Shown here: piece after piece, positions 9,576 to 18,559 of the stretch
Layout: each line of letters starts with the position of its first letter
Position numbering within the stretch: the first letter of the stretch is position 1
Assembly (NCBI GenBank): GCA_029054245.1
Contig: JAIDFQ010000071.1
Span: forward strand, 49,038 to 113,037
Source of the DNA: Lachnospiraceae bacterium
Lineage (GTDB): Bacteria > Bacillota > Clostridia > Lachnospirales > Lachnospiraceae
Direction: 5' to 3'
Length of the DNA: 64,000 bases
Notes under the pieces: generated by a model
Seen by the model: the letters and a program-made list of their open reading frames with translations, nothing else
What the model was told of the DNA's origin: nothing
Databases searched by the model: none
Made by a program: the position numbers and the translations under genes

Positions 9576-10616
9576 CTATTGCAATGCCTTTTGCCTTCTC
9601 CGAAGCTGCCCGCATGCACCGTCAATATCTCTTCCCATTTCCCTTCTAATAGTAACATTTATTCCATTTTTTGCAAGTTTATTTTTAAATGCAGTAATAA
9701 AAGACGCCTCAGACTGTACGTAATCCCGCTCTTTTATAGGATTTACCGGTATTAGATTCACATGGCAGTTCATGCCTTTTATTAGGAATAGAAGCTCGCT
9801 GGCATCCTCTAAGTTGTCATTGACACCGCTTACCAGCGCATATTCAAATGTGATACGCCTGCCTGTCTTTTCAAAATAATACTCACATGCCTCCATCAAC
9901 TCCGCAATAGAATATCTGTTTGCAACAGGCATCAGCTTTCTCCGCTTTTCATCCGTCGACGCGTGGAGCGACAATGCCAGCGTAATCTGAAGCTGCTCAT
10001 CTGCCAGACGCCGCATTCCATCCACCAACCCACATGTGGATACGGTAATGCTGCGTTGACTGATATGTAATCCATTCTCATCTGTGATAAGCATCAAAAA
10101 TCTTAAAAGATTGTCATAATTATCAAGCGGCTCTCCCGTTCCCATGACCACCACATTGGAAACCCGCTCTCCCGTCAGATATGTGATTGCATACACCTGA
10201 TCCAGCATTTCCGAGGGCATAAGCGACCGCTCCAGTCCGTCCAGGGTAGAAGCGCAGAAGGCACATCCCATACGGCATCCCACCTGCGAAGAGATGCAGA
10301 CACTGTTTCCATGCTTATATCTCATAAAGACGCTCTCCACCAACTTTCCGTCCCCAAGTTCAAAAAGATACTTTTTCGTACCATCTAAAGCAGATTCCTG
10401 TACACACACCTGTTTCAAAGCCGTAAATGAATACTGCTTAGCAAGCTTTTCTCTAAGCGAAAGGGACAGATTCGTCATCTCGTCAAAACTGCGGACCAGC
10501 TTTTCATGCATCCACTGATAAATCTGCTTCGCCCTGAAAGGCTTTTCTCCAAGCAGTGCCATTTCATTCTTTAATTCTTCCAATGTAAGTGATTTAATAT
10601 CCTGCATCGTCTTCAT
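9576..10616 (-). CDS. rlmN: 23S rRNA/tRNA adenine-C2 methyltransferase RlmN
   Basis: Radical SAM enzyme methylating A2503 of 23S rRNA and A37 of some tRNAs by a ping-pong mechanism. The 346-residue protein has the cluster motif C114-x3-C118-x2-C121, the GTGEPLDNYDN SAM-binding segment, and the C-terminal methyl-carrier Cys335 in GACGQLR. It lies between rsmB and prpC, so three adjacent genes modify RNA or signal to the translation machinery. Confidence 0.96.
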   Translation of the reverse strand: MKTMQDIKSLTLEELKNEMALLGEKPFRAKQIYQWMHEKLVRSFDEMTNLSLSLREKLAKQYSFTALKQVCVQESALDGTKKYLFELGDGKLVESVFMRYKHGNSVCISSQVGCRMGCAFCASTLDGLERSLMPSEMLDQVYAITYLTGERVSNVVVMGTGEPLDNYDNLLRFLMLITDENGLHISQRSITVSTCGLVDGMRRLADEQLQITLALSLHASTDEKRRKLMPVANRYSIAELMEACEYYFEKTGRRITFEYALVSGVNDNLEDASELLFLIKGMNCHVNLIPVNPIKERDYVQSEASFITAFKNKLAKNGINVTIRREMGRDIDGACGQLRRRQKALQ

Positions 10617-10692
10617 CTTTCTACTAATCTTTTCACGCTGTACATCGGCAGATATGCCTGCATGTACACCGGGCTTGCGTTGACAATACGTT

Positions 10693-12057
10693 TCATTTTT
10701 TACGGCGAAATCTTGCCAAAAAGAAGCCGTCTGTTTCGTGAATTCCTGGAAAGAGCTGCAACAAACCTGTTTTTTCTCCCCCAGAAATCACTTTTGGCAG
10801 AAAGGGCGTAAGACTTTCAAGTTCAAACGAATCATGCGCCAAGATCCATTCCGCCATATGGTCATTTTCATCAGGATTGATCGTGCAGGTGCTGTAAATC
10901 AACACACCTCCCGGCTTTACATACTGCCACACCACATCCAAAATCTTTCGCTGTAGTATGATAAGTTCTTTTATTCCCTCTTCCGTGATGCGATACTTGA
11001 TATCCCGCTTTTTCCCAATAATGCCTAATCCTGAACAGGGCACATCCGCCAGAACCACATCCGCTCTGCCAAGCAGAGATTCATCCATCTTGCAGGCATC
11101 ATAAACCTGGGCTTCTATATTCTCATACCCCATTCTTCTTATATTATCTCTGATCATCGATACCTTATACTCGGATAAATCCCTTGCGATCACTTTTCCT
11201 TTTCCGCACAGCTTTTCCGCTATATGCATCGACTTTCCTCCGGGAGCAGCACACGCATCCACCACTAGAAAGTCATCAGTAACACCTGTTTTTTCAATAC
11301 CTGCCGCCTCTGCCACCAGCATACTACTCACATCCTGCACGGTAAACCAGCCCTGTGCATAGCCGGGCAGATTTTTGATTCCAGCCGCATGATCGAGCAC
11401 GTAAGCATACGGAAGATATGGATGTTCCTTTACTTGTGCTCCCGTCTCCTTCAGCTCTTTGATCCACACATCCTTTTCGGCATTTTTCTGCTCTTGCCTA
11501 AAACGCACAGTTACCGGACGCTCCTTTAAAAGCGATTCCAACATGCAGCTCGTCTTTTCCCGTCCATATGATAGAATCCATTTTTCTACCAGCCACTCCG
11601 GCATGGAATACCTGACGGAAAAATAGCGTATCTCGTCTTTGTCCCGGTCAGGATAAGGAAGCCTGTCCTTGTTCCTTGCGATGTTCCTTAAAACACCGTT
11701 TACAAATCCTGCAAGTCCCTTAAACCCTCTCTTTCCTGCCAGCTTCACAGCCTCATTGCAGACCGCCCCGTCAGGAATGCTGTCCATGAAAAGCAACTGG
11801 TAAACGCTCATGCGCATCAAATTCCTAATAAGCGGCTTCATCCGTGAAACGGGTACTTTGGAAAACTGATCCAGAATATAGTCAATCTGAATCAGCCGCT
11901 CCAAGGTACCCTCCACCATTCTCTTTACAAATGCCTTATCTCTGGTCTTGCTGTAATTATATTTATCAAGCACATCCCTGATCACCAGATGGCTGTAGCT
12001 TCCTTCTTCCAAAATCTCCAGCAGCACATCTAAGACCAGTTCTCTCGTATTATCCAC
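10693..12057 (-). CDS. rsmB: 16S rRNA (cytosine-967 C5) methyltransferase RsmB
   Basis: Methylates C967 of 16S rRNA. The 454-residue protein has an N-terminal NusB-like RNA-binding domain (about 1-140) and a C-terminal Rossmann methylase with SAM loop VVDACAAPGGKSMHIAEKL and catalytic motif DVPCSGLG; a second conserved Cys is in YSTCTINPDEN. Length and order are normal for the family. It sits between the zinc peptidase and rlmN with short gaps, consistent with one transcript. Confidence 0.95.
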   Translation of the reverse strand: MDNTRELVLDVLLEILEEGSYSHLVIRDVLDKYNYSKTRDKAFVKRMVEGTLERLIQIDYILDQFSKVPVSRMKPLIRNLMRMSVYQLLFMDSIPDGAVCNEAVKLAGKRGFKGLAGFVNGVLRNIARNKDRLPYPDRDKDEIRYFSVRYSMPEWLVEKWILSYGREKTSCMLESLLKERPVTVRFRQEQKNAEKDVWIKELKETGAQVKEHPYLPYAYVLDHAAGIKNLPGYAQGWFTVQDVSSMLVAEAAGIEKTGVTDDFLVVDACAAPGGKSMHIAEKLCGKGKVIARDLSEYKVSMIRDNIRRMGYENIEAQVYDACKMDESLLGRADVVLADVPCSGLGIIGKKRDIKYRITEEGIKELIILQRKILDVVWQYVKPGGVLIYSTCTINPDENDHMAEWILAHDSFELESLTPFLPKVISGGEKTGLLQLFPGIHETDGFFLARFRRKK

Positions 12058-12102
12058 TTGAACAACTTTCCTTTCTGTCCGCGTCCCCTATCCTTATTTA
12101 TG

Positions 12103-12825
12103 CTAATCTCTTCTCCGCCGGCTTCCTGAAAGCAGCACCAGTCTTAGAAGCTGCAGAATGGATGCTGCTGCTGCCGCTACATAGGTAAGCGCCGCCGCAC
12201 CAAGCACACGCCTACAGCTGCCCACCTCATCTTCCCCCATGATTCCATAGTTTCCAAGCATCTTAAGCGCTCTTCCCGAAGCATTGAATTCAACCGGCAG
12301 CGTAATGATCTGAAACAGAACTGCAAGCGAAAATATCCATATGCCGATTTCAGCAAGAGAAAAATATCCTCCTCCCGGAAGTTCAAAGCCAAGTCCCAGG
12401 ATAAGTCCTAAAATCACAATGGGAAGTCCTAATTTTGATCCGATATTTGCAGCAGGCACCAGCGCAGAGCGAATCTTTAAGGGCAGATACCCTTCCTTGT
12501 GCTGCAGGGCATGTCCACATTCATGCGCTGCCACTCCAATGGCGGCAACAGAATAAGAACCATACACAGAATCGGACAATCTAAGCACCTTATGGGCAGG
12601 ATCGTAATGATCCGTCAGATTTCCTGCCACTTGCTGAATCTGTACATCATAAATGCCGGACATTTGCAGAATTTTCTGTGCCGCTTCTGCTCCGGTATAT
12701 CCTCTCTTGGCACGAATCTTTGCATATTTGCTGTACGTGCTGTTTACCCTTGAACTTGCAAAGATGCATAAAAGGGCGCCAATCAGTACCAGAATATAAG
12801 TGGGATCAAAATAGTATCCAAACAT
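12103..12825 (-). CDS. YugP-type membrane zinc metallopeptidase
   Basis: Predicted integral membrane neutral zinc peptidase; substrate unknown. The 240-residue protein begins with a membrane helix and has the zinc motif HECGH (101-105) in VAAHECGHALQH, with further hydrophobic segments at about 125-185 and 205-230. A ribosome binding site AAGGAG lies inside the last codons of fmt, 3 bp upstream, so translation is probably coupled. The fmt-yugP-rsmB order is common in Clostridia. The C-terminus ends with an Arg-rich tail (RRRRD). Confidence 0.88.
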   Translation of the reverse strand: MFGYYFDPTYILVLIGALLCIFASSRVNSTYSKYAKIRAKRGYTGAEAAQKILQMSGIYDVQIQQVAGNLTDHYDPAHKVLRLSDSVYGSYSVAAIGVAAHECGHALQHKEGYLPLKIRSALVPAANIGSKLGLPIVILGLILGLGFELPGGGYFSLAEIGIWIFSLAVLFQIITLPVEFNASGRALKMLGNYGIMGEDEVGSCRRVLGAAALTYVAAAAASILQLLRLVLLSGSRRRRD

Positions 12826-12828
12826 TTG

Positions 12829-13785
12829 TTATTTTTCTCCTTTCCTGCCAAATATCATCCCCGGCGTCACCTCATAACCTGCCAGAAACTCTCTGACCGT
12901 CATGCGCCGCTTTCCTTCAAGCTGCAAAACCCGGATGCGCAGAAGTTCTTTGCCTGTATAAACGTCAAAAAAATCTTTTTCCACATTGGCAACACATCCT
13001 GGTTCGTATGCTCCGGCGTCTTCTGCAGCTGCCTCTATCACGTCTGCCTCCCAAATCTTCAAGGTCTTACCATGATAATAGGTATAGGCGCTGGGCCAGG
13101 AATTTAGCCCTCGCACCAGCCGCTCAATCACTTTTGCTTCTTTATTCCAGTCGATTTCTCCCATGGACTTGGTAAGCCTTGCTGCATGAGAAGCGAATGC
13201 GTCGTTTTGCTTTTCAGGCGTTAATTCTCTCTTTTCAATCTTAGAAAGCGCCTCCACTATCAACTGCGCGCCAGCTTCCATCAGCTTATCATGTAGGCTC
13301 TCTCCCGTCTCCTTTGGGGCTATAGGAACCACAGCCTTTAAGAGCATATCGCCAGTATCAATTCCTTTTTCCATCTGCTGAATGGTGACGCCGGTTTTTG
13401 TTTCTCCATTTAAAATCACCCACTGAATCGGCGCCGCACCGCGATAGGCGGGAAGTAAAGAAGCATGAATATTGATACACCCAAAGGCTGGCATATTTAA
13501 GATTTCCTCTGACAGAATCTGCCCGAATGCTGCAACCACGAAAATATCTGCTGAATACTTTGAAAGCTGTTTCACAGCCTCCTTTTCCCTGATCTTTACC
13601 GGCTGAAATACCGGTATGCCGTGTCTTAGTGCACATTCCTTCACCGGCGTCATCTGCACTTCCCTGCCTCTTCCCTTTTGTTTATCCGGCTGGGTGACGA
13701 CAGCGCTCACTTCATGTCCTGCTTCTATGATCGCCTCTAAAGGCGCTACCGCAAAATCCGGGGTTCCCATATATACAATCTTCAT
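12829..13785 (-). CDS. fmt: Methionyl-tRNA formyltransferase
   Basis: Formylates Met-tRNAi using 10-formyl-tetrahydrofolate, preparing initiator tRNA. The 318-residue protein has the N-terminal start MKIVYMGTPDFAV, the formyl-transfer core with INIHASLLPAYRGAAPI and the C-terminal tRNA-binding OB-like domain. It is paired with def (14331-13846), which removes the same formyl group after translation starts. Confidence 0.97.
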   Translation of the reverse strand: MKIVYMGTPDFAVAPLEAIIEAGHEVSAVVTQPDKQKGRGREVQMTPVKECALRHGIPVFQPVKIREKEAVKQLSKYSADIFVVAAFGQILSEEILNMPAFGCINIHASLLPAYRGAAPIQWVILNGETKTGVTIQQMEKGIDTGDMLLKAVVPIAPKETGESLHDKLMEAGAQLIVEALSKIEKRELTPEKQNDAFASHAARLTKSMGEIDWNKEAKVIERLVRGLNSWPSAYTYYHGKTLKIWEADVIEAAAEDAGAYEPGCVANVEKDFFDVYTGKELLRIRVLQLEGKRRMTVREFLAGYEVTPGMIFGRKGEK

Positions 13786-13845
13786 CTTCCACCTCCGCTA
13801 TCGCATGGTATTTATCACATGCTGCATTTTCCGTCATAAATCTAA

Positions 13846-14331
13846 TCATTCTTCTTCCTGATCATACAGGTCAGCCGTGTTCATCAGTTCCCCTTCCACT
13901 CTCTCCACATAAAGATGACCTTCCAAATGTTCCAGCTCATGACAGATGGCACGGGCAAGCAGTTCCGTTCCCTCCAGCTCAAAGGGCTCTAAATTTTCAT
14001 CATAAGCTTTTACCTTCACATAATTGGGTCTCGTCACCACACCAGTCTTACCCGGCACGCTGAGGCATCCTTCGTTCCCTGTCTGCTCCCCGCTGCTTTC
14101 CAAGATCACCGGATTAATCAAAAGAATGGGATCCTCCCCTGTCACATCTATGGTGACAATTCTCTTTAAAACCCCCACCTGTGGAGCTGCCAGTCCCACA
14201 CCGTCCGCTTCATACATGGTGTCGAACATATCCTCAATCAATTCCTTGGTCCGGTCCGTAATCTCCTTTACTTCCTTACATACCTTATTTAAAACCGGAT
14301 CACCTATTTCTCTTATGTTTCTGAGTGCCAT
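13846..14331 (-). CDS. def: Peptide deformylase
   Basis: Metalloenzyme removing the N-formyl group from nascent peptides. The three family motifs are present in the 161-residue protein: GVGLAAPQVG, EGCLSVPG (metal-ligand Cys) and HELEHLEG (the HExxH metal site). A short acidic tail (YDQEEE) ends the protein. It lies directly between priA and fmt in the conserved priA-def-fmt order; the gap to priA is 21 bp. Confidence 0.97.
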   Translation of the reverse strand: MALRNIREIGDPVLNKVCKEVKEITDRTKELIEDMFDTMYEADGVGLAAPQVGVLKRIVTIDVTGEDPILLINPVILESSGEQTGNEGCLSVPGKTGVVTRPNYVKVKAYDENLEPFELEGTELLARAICHELEHLEGHLYVERVEGELMNTADLYDQEEE

Positions 14332-14352
14332 TTTTCTTTTTCCTTTCTTTTA

Positions 14353-16680
14353 TTAATATCGATCTATAGGGTCAAAATCAAATTGTATGTTTTCATCCTT
14401 CAGTTCCAGAAGCTCCGACTTCTGCTCTATTTTATCCTTTATCGCCGTCAGCTTTGCATAATTGGGAGATTTACAGTAGATCACAAAACGGTAAATGTCG
14501 TTGATCTTTCCGATAGACGCTTTTGCCGGTCCAATCACCGCCGTCTGCCCTCTGTCAATTGCTGCTTTCTTTTTCGCCTCACCTATTTTTTGCGTCTTAC
14601 TTCCATCAAGCACATCCGCTTTTTCCGCTGCTTCCGTCTTGGCAATCGCCGCAACCTTCCCCGCCAGCGCTTCGCCCCTTATTTCATCCGGCGTTGTAAT
14701 AAGCACCGCCAGCATATGGGCGGCAGGCGGATACGCCCCAAGCTCCCTATAAAGAACTTCTTCCTCATAAAACGCTTCATAATCCTGCGCCGCTGCCCGG
14801 ATAATACTGTAATGATCCGGTCTGTAAGTCTGTATCAGCGCTTCTCCCGGTTTAGAGCCTCTTCCAGCTCTTCCCGCCGCCTGCGTAAGAAGCTGGAAGG
14901 TTCTCTCCCCGGCACGGTAATCACTGTCATTTAAAGACAAATCTGCCGCCAGCACCCCCACCAGTGTCACATTTGGGAAATCATGCCCTTTCACAATCAT
15001 CTGCGTCCCCACCAGCACATCCGCTTCCCTCTGGGCAAATGACGTAAGAATCTTCTCATAACTGTCCTTGGTCCGAGTGGTATCTGCATCCATCCGAAGC
15101 GCCTTTATGCCTGGAAACCTCTTTAACAGCTGCTGTTCTATCTGTTGGGTTCCAGCCTTGAATCCTAAGATATAGGGAGAGGAACAGGAAGGACATTTTT
15201 TAGGCTGGGCGGTTTCATAGCCACAATAATGGCACACCATTTTCCCGCCCATGTGCTGGGACAAGGATACATCACAGTGTGGACACTTCATCACAAATCC
15301 ACAAGAACGGCAGGATACAAATCCCGCATAGCCTCTCCGATTTAAGAAAAGCATGATCTGTTCTTTCTTTTCCATTCTATCCTCAATCAAATCCTGCAGT
15401 TTCCTGCTGAAAATAGAACGGTTCCCACTCCTTAGCTCTTGTCTTAAATCGACAATGGAAACCGGCGCCAGGGCTCCGCCGGTCAGCCTGCGGCTTAGTG
15501 TGAATAATTCATAGGTTCCATCCTTTGCCCTGTAATAAGCCTCCAGGGAAGGAGTTGCCGATCCCAAAACTAAGCTTGCATGCTTTTGCTTTGCCAGATA
15601 CTCCGCGGTCTCTCTGGCATGGTAACGGGGCATGGTCTCACTTTTATAACTTGGCTCATGCTCCTCATCTATCACGATCATCCCCAAGTTGGGAAAGGGG
15701 ACGAACAAGGCGGAACGGGGACCGATGATCACATCGATCTCACCTTTTTTTGCCCGCTCACACTGGTCATACTTTTCGCCTGCTGACAAAGTGGAATTCA
15801 TCACTGATACTCTGTCACCGAATCTTTTATAAAAACGAAGCAGCGTCTGGTAGGTGAGCGCAATTTCTGGAATCAGCATGATACACTGCTTCCCTCTTTC
15901 TATCATTCCCTCTATCAGGGCTAAATAGACCTCCGTCTTTCCGCTTCCTGTAATTCCATGCACCAGATAAGTCTTTCGTTTTTCCTGGTCATAATCCAAA
16001 AAAATCTTACGGCATATTTCTTCCTGCTCTCCGCTTAAGACTTTCCCATCCTCCCGGGTGGTTACACCATCGCGGATAGTCTCAGTCTTCACCGGATTTC
16101 TATAATAGCTTTCTTTTTCCACCGCAACCACGCCCTGCTCCTGCAAACTCTTTAAGGCTGCAGGGGCAACATTTAGCTTTCCTGTCACCAGTTCATAGGG
16201 AAGCGTCCGTTCCCTACATAACTCTTCCAGCACCCGCGCCTTTGCCGTCTGATGTTTCCTTAAACATTCCCCTAAAACAGAACGGGTCTCTTCCGCCGTC
16301 AAAAGCCGCACGATGGTCTTCTTCTCCTTCTGTTTCATGGTCTGCTTCACTGGAAGTACCGTCTTAAGCGCCGCAATCATGGTAGAGCCGTAGGTATCCT
16401 TCATCCATGCTGCAAGCCTGATCAGATCAGCTTCCACCGGCATGCTGTCATTTACAATACCAGCAATCGATTTTTGTTTCTCATCTGGGAATTGTGCCTG
16501 ATCCGTAATCTCCACCACATATCCTCTGCGCAGACGGTTTCCCATTCCAAAGGGAATCTGGACACAAATCCCTTCCGCCAGCTTTCCCTGCAGCTTTTCA
16601 GGAATCTTGTATTGAAAAGGTTTATCTACTTTTTCATGGGAAATATCCACAATGATATTTGCATATCTGCCCTTGGTCAT
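14353..16680 (-). CDS. priA: Primosomal replication helicase PriA
   Basis: Superfamily 2 helicase that recognises stalled forks and reloads the replisome. The 775-residue protein has an N-terminal fork-binding domain, Walker A GITGSGKTEVY, the DEEH box in VIDEEHEPSYKSE, and between the helicase lobes the zinc-binding region with cysteine pairs (CRSCGFVMKCPHCDVS and CHYCGYE...CPSCSS). Near the C-terminus a charged Lys/Ala-rich stretch (EAAEKADVLDGSKTQKIGEA) looks like an insertion compared with the usual family core. First gene of the priA-to-rsgA series. Confidence 0.95.
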   Translation of the reverse strand: MTKGRYANIIVDISHEKVDKPFQYKIPEKLQGKLAEGICVQIPFGMGNRLRRGYVVEITDQAQFPDEKQKSIAGIVNDSMPVEADLIRLAAWMKDTYGSTMIAALKTVLPVKQTMKQKEKKTIVRLLTAEETRSVLGECLRKHQTAKARVLEELCRERTLPYELVTGKLNVAPAALKSLQEQGVVAVEKESYYRNPVKTETIRDGVTTREDGKVLSGEQEEICRKIFLDYDQEKRKTYLVHGITGSGKTEVYLALIEGMIERGKQCIMLIPEIALTYQTLLRFYKRFGDRVSVMNSTLSAGEKYDQCERAKKGEIDVIIGPRSALFVPFPNLGMIVIDEEHEPSYKSETMPRYHARETAEYLAKQKHASLVLGSATPSLEAYYRAKDGTYELFTLSRRLTGGALAPVSIVDLRQELRSGNRSIFSRKLQDLIEDRMEKKEQIMLFLNRRGYAGFVSCRSCGFVMKCPHCDVSLSQHMGGKMVCHYCGYETAQPKKCPSCSSPYILGFKAGTQQIEQQLLKRFPGIKALRMDADTTRTKDSYEKILTSFAQREADVLVGTQMIVKGHDFPNVTLVGVLAADLSLNDSDYRAGERTFQLLTQAAGRAGRGSKPGEALIQTYRPDHYSIIRAAAQDYEAFYEEEVLYRELGAYPPAAHMLAVLITTPDEIRGEALAGKVAAIAKTEAAEKADVLDGSKTQKIGEAKKKAAIDRGQTAVIGPAKASIGKINDIYRFVIYCKSPNYAKLTAIKDKIEQKSELLELKDENIQFDFDPIDRY

Positions 16681-16716
16681 ACGAATCTGTTCTTCCTCAT
16701 TCTGGGCGTCTGTGAT

Positions 16717-18198
16717 TCAACGCCGTTTCTCAAGTATATCTTTAATCAGGACTCTTTCATCCATGGGATACTTAACGCCCTCAATCTCCTGATAATCTTC
16801 GTGTCCTTTTCCCGCCAGCACAATAATATCTCCTGGCTGACCATTGTCGATGGCATACGCGATGGCCTCTTTTCTGTCGCAGATCTCAATATATCTGCCG
16901 CTGGTCTTTTGCATACCCACCTTAATGTCCTCTATAATATCTTGGGGTTTTTCAAACCTGGGGTTATCCGAAGTAATAATGGTCAAGTCGGCATAATTTC
17001 CGCTAACCTCCCCCATCTCAAAGCGACGTATTTTAGAACGATTCCCGCCGCATCCAAACAAACACACAAGCCGCTTCGGTTCATATTCCCGAAGTGTGGT
17101 CAAAAGGCTTTTTAAGCTCATGGCATTATGCGCATAATCGATCAACAGCGTAAACTGATCCGATACCGGCACCATTTCAATCCTTCCCTTTACATGGGCG
17201 CCCAAAAGCGCCTTCTGTATCTGGGGCACTTCCACCTTGAAATGTCTGCACACAGCAATCGCCGTAAGCGCATTGTAAACGCTGAACCGTCCCGGCGCAG
17301 GCACTTCTACCTCAAAGCTTTCCCCTTCTTTTGTCTTTACCTTAAAATCTATACCAAGCTCTCCCGGTGTATGAATCAGCTTCAAATCTTCCGCATAAAG
17401 ATCTGCTCCGGAATCAAAACCATAGGTCTCAATCCGGCAGGTATGCCCTTCAAGAACTGCCTGCACATGGGCATCATCCCTGTTTACAATTCCCAACCTG
17501 CACTGCTTAAATAAAAGTCCTTTGCATGCCCGATATTCTTCAAAGTCCGCATGTTCATTAGGACCGATATGATCTGGCTCTAAATTAGTAAAAATACCGA
17601 TTTCAAAGGTAAACCCTTGGGTCCTGTGAAGCTTGAGCCCCTGGGATGCCACCTCCATCACAACGATTTCACAGCCTGCCTCTTCCATTTCCTTAAAATA
17701 TTTTTGAAGAAGGAAGGACTCCGGTGTCGTATTGTTGGCAGGAATATGCCGATCTCCTATGATGGTCTCAATGGTTCCCACAAGCCCCACCTTATAACCT
17801 GCCCCTTCCAGAATGGATTTAATCAGATAAGTGGTAGTGGTCTTTCCCTTTGTTCCTGTAATCCCGATCACCTTAAGCCTGTCAGCCGGATGGCCGAAAT
17901 AAGCGGCAGCAATGAATGCCATGGCATATCTGGTATCTTCCACCCTGATCACCGTAATGTCACTTTCTGCCGGAAGAAACACATCCTTTGAAACCACGAG
18001 GACCGCTGCCTTTTTTTCGGCTGCCTCTTTCGCAAAGCTGTGTCCGTCCACGTTGTAACCGCAGATACAGATAAATAAACAGCCTTCCGACAGCTTTCTG
18101 GAATCGTATACCACTTCCGTAATTTCTCTGTCTTTGTTTCCTCTTATACATTCATAGGAAAGCCCTTTTAACAGTTCTTCACATCTCATGAGCCGCAC
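16717..18198 (-). CDS. murE: UDP-MurNAc-tripeptide synthetase MurE, meso-DAP type
   Basis: Adds the third residue of the peptidoglycan stem peptide in the cytoplasm. The 493-residue protein has the Mur ligase P-loop GITGTKGKTTT and the motif DNPR (in TSDNPRFEKP), which in MurE is associated with meso-diaminopimelate rather than lysine. The start is taken as GTG 18198, 4 nt after GGAGG (18203-18207); the ATG at 18189 is 13 nt from it. It lies 36 bp before priA and probably shares its transcript. The 361-bp stretch upstream is AT-rich with a few imperfect inverted repeats and no gene. Confidence 0.93.
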   Translation of the reverse strand: MRLMRCEELLKGLSYECIRGNKDREITEVVYDSRKLSEGCLFICICGYNVDGHSFAKEAAEKKAAVLVVSKDVFLPAESDITVIRVEDTRYAMAFIAAAYFGHPADRLKVIGITGTKGKTTTTYLIKSILEGAGYKVGLVGTIETIIGDRHIPANNTTPESFLLQKYFKEMEEAGCEIVVMEVASQGLKLHRTQGFTFEIGIFTNLEPDHIGPNEHADFEEYRACKGLLFKQCRLGIVNRDDAHVQAVLEGHTCRIETYGFDSGADLYAEDLKLIHTPGELGIDFKVKTKEGESFEVEVPAPGRFSVYNALTAIAVCRHFKVEVPQIQKALLGAHVKGRIEMVPVSDQFTLLIDYAHNAMSLKSLLTTLREYEPKRLVCLFGCGGNRSKIRRFEMGEVSGNYADLTIITSDNPRFEKPQDIIEDIKVGMQKTSGRYIEICDRKEAIAYAIDNGQPGDIIVLAGKGHEDYQEIEGVKYPMDERVLIKDILEKRR

Positions 18199-18432
18199 TC
18201 TGCCTCCGAACAATCTATTTTCCTTATAATAAGATAGCACGATTATGCGCTTTTTTCAATCTAGTAAAATCCGCTTCACTTAAGTTAGTATATGTTTTTA
18301 ATTTTTTTTGATGTGCTTAATTTTTTGTTTAGAGGATTTTATATTTTTATCATAAATCGGACACATTTTATACACATTTACCCTTTATGATAATAATCAA
18401 GATAGTTGAACAACTCACTATCTCCCCCCTCA

Positions 18433-18480
18433 TAAGAATGCAAAGCCTCCGGCATCCCCCGGAGGCTTTTGCATTCCATT
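18433..18480 (-). terminator. Hairpin between recJ and murE
   Basis: An inverted repeat AATGCAAAGCCTCCGG / CCGGAGGCTTTTGCATT with one bulged base forms a strong GC-rich stem about 80 bp after the recJ stop. The downstream T-tract is poor on both strands, so termination is plausible but not certain. Confidence 0.5.
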
Positions 18481-18559
18481 TTATAGCCAGTTAACGAAAT
18501 ATATTGGCGTGTGATGCATAAAGATCCACCCACGGCGCGCCGCCGATTATCATGGCAGG

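Noticed and set aside
18240..18432. Riboswitch in the murE leader
   Set aside because: The region is AT-rich with imperfect inverted repeats (for example GATAGT...ACTATC at 18401-18422) but no recognisable aptamer core or T-box motif.
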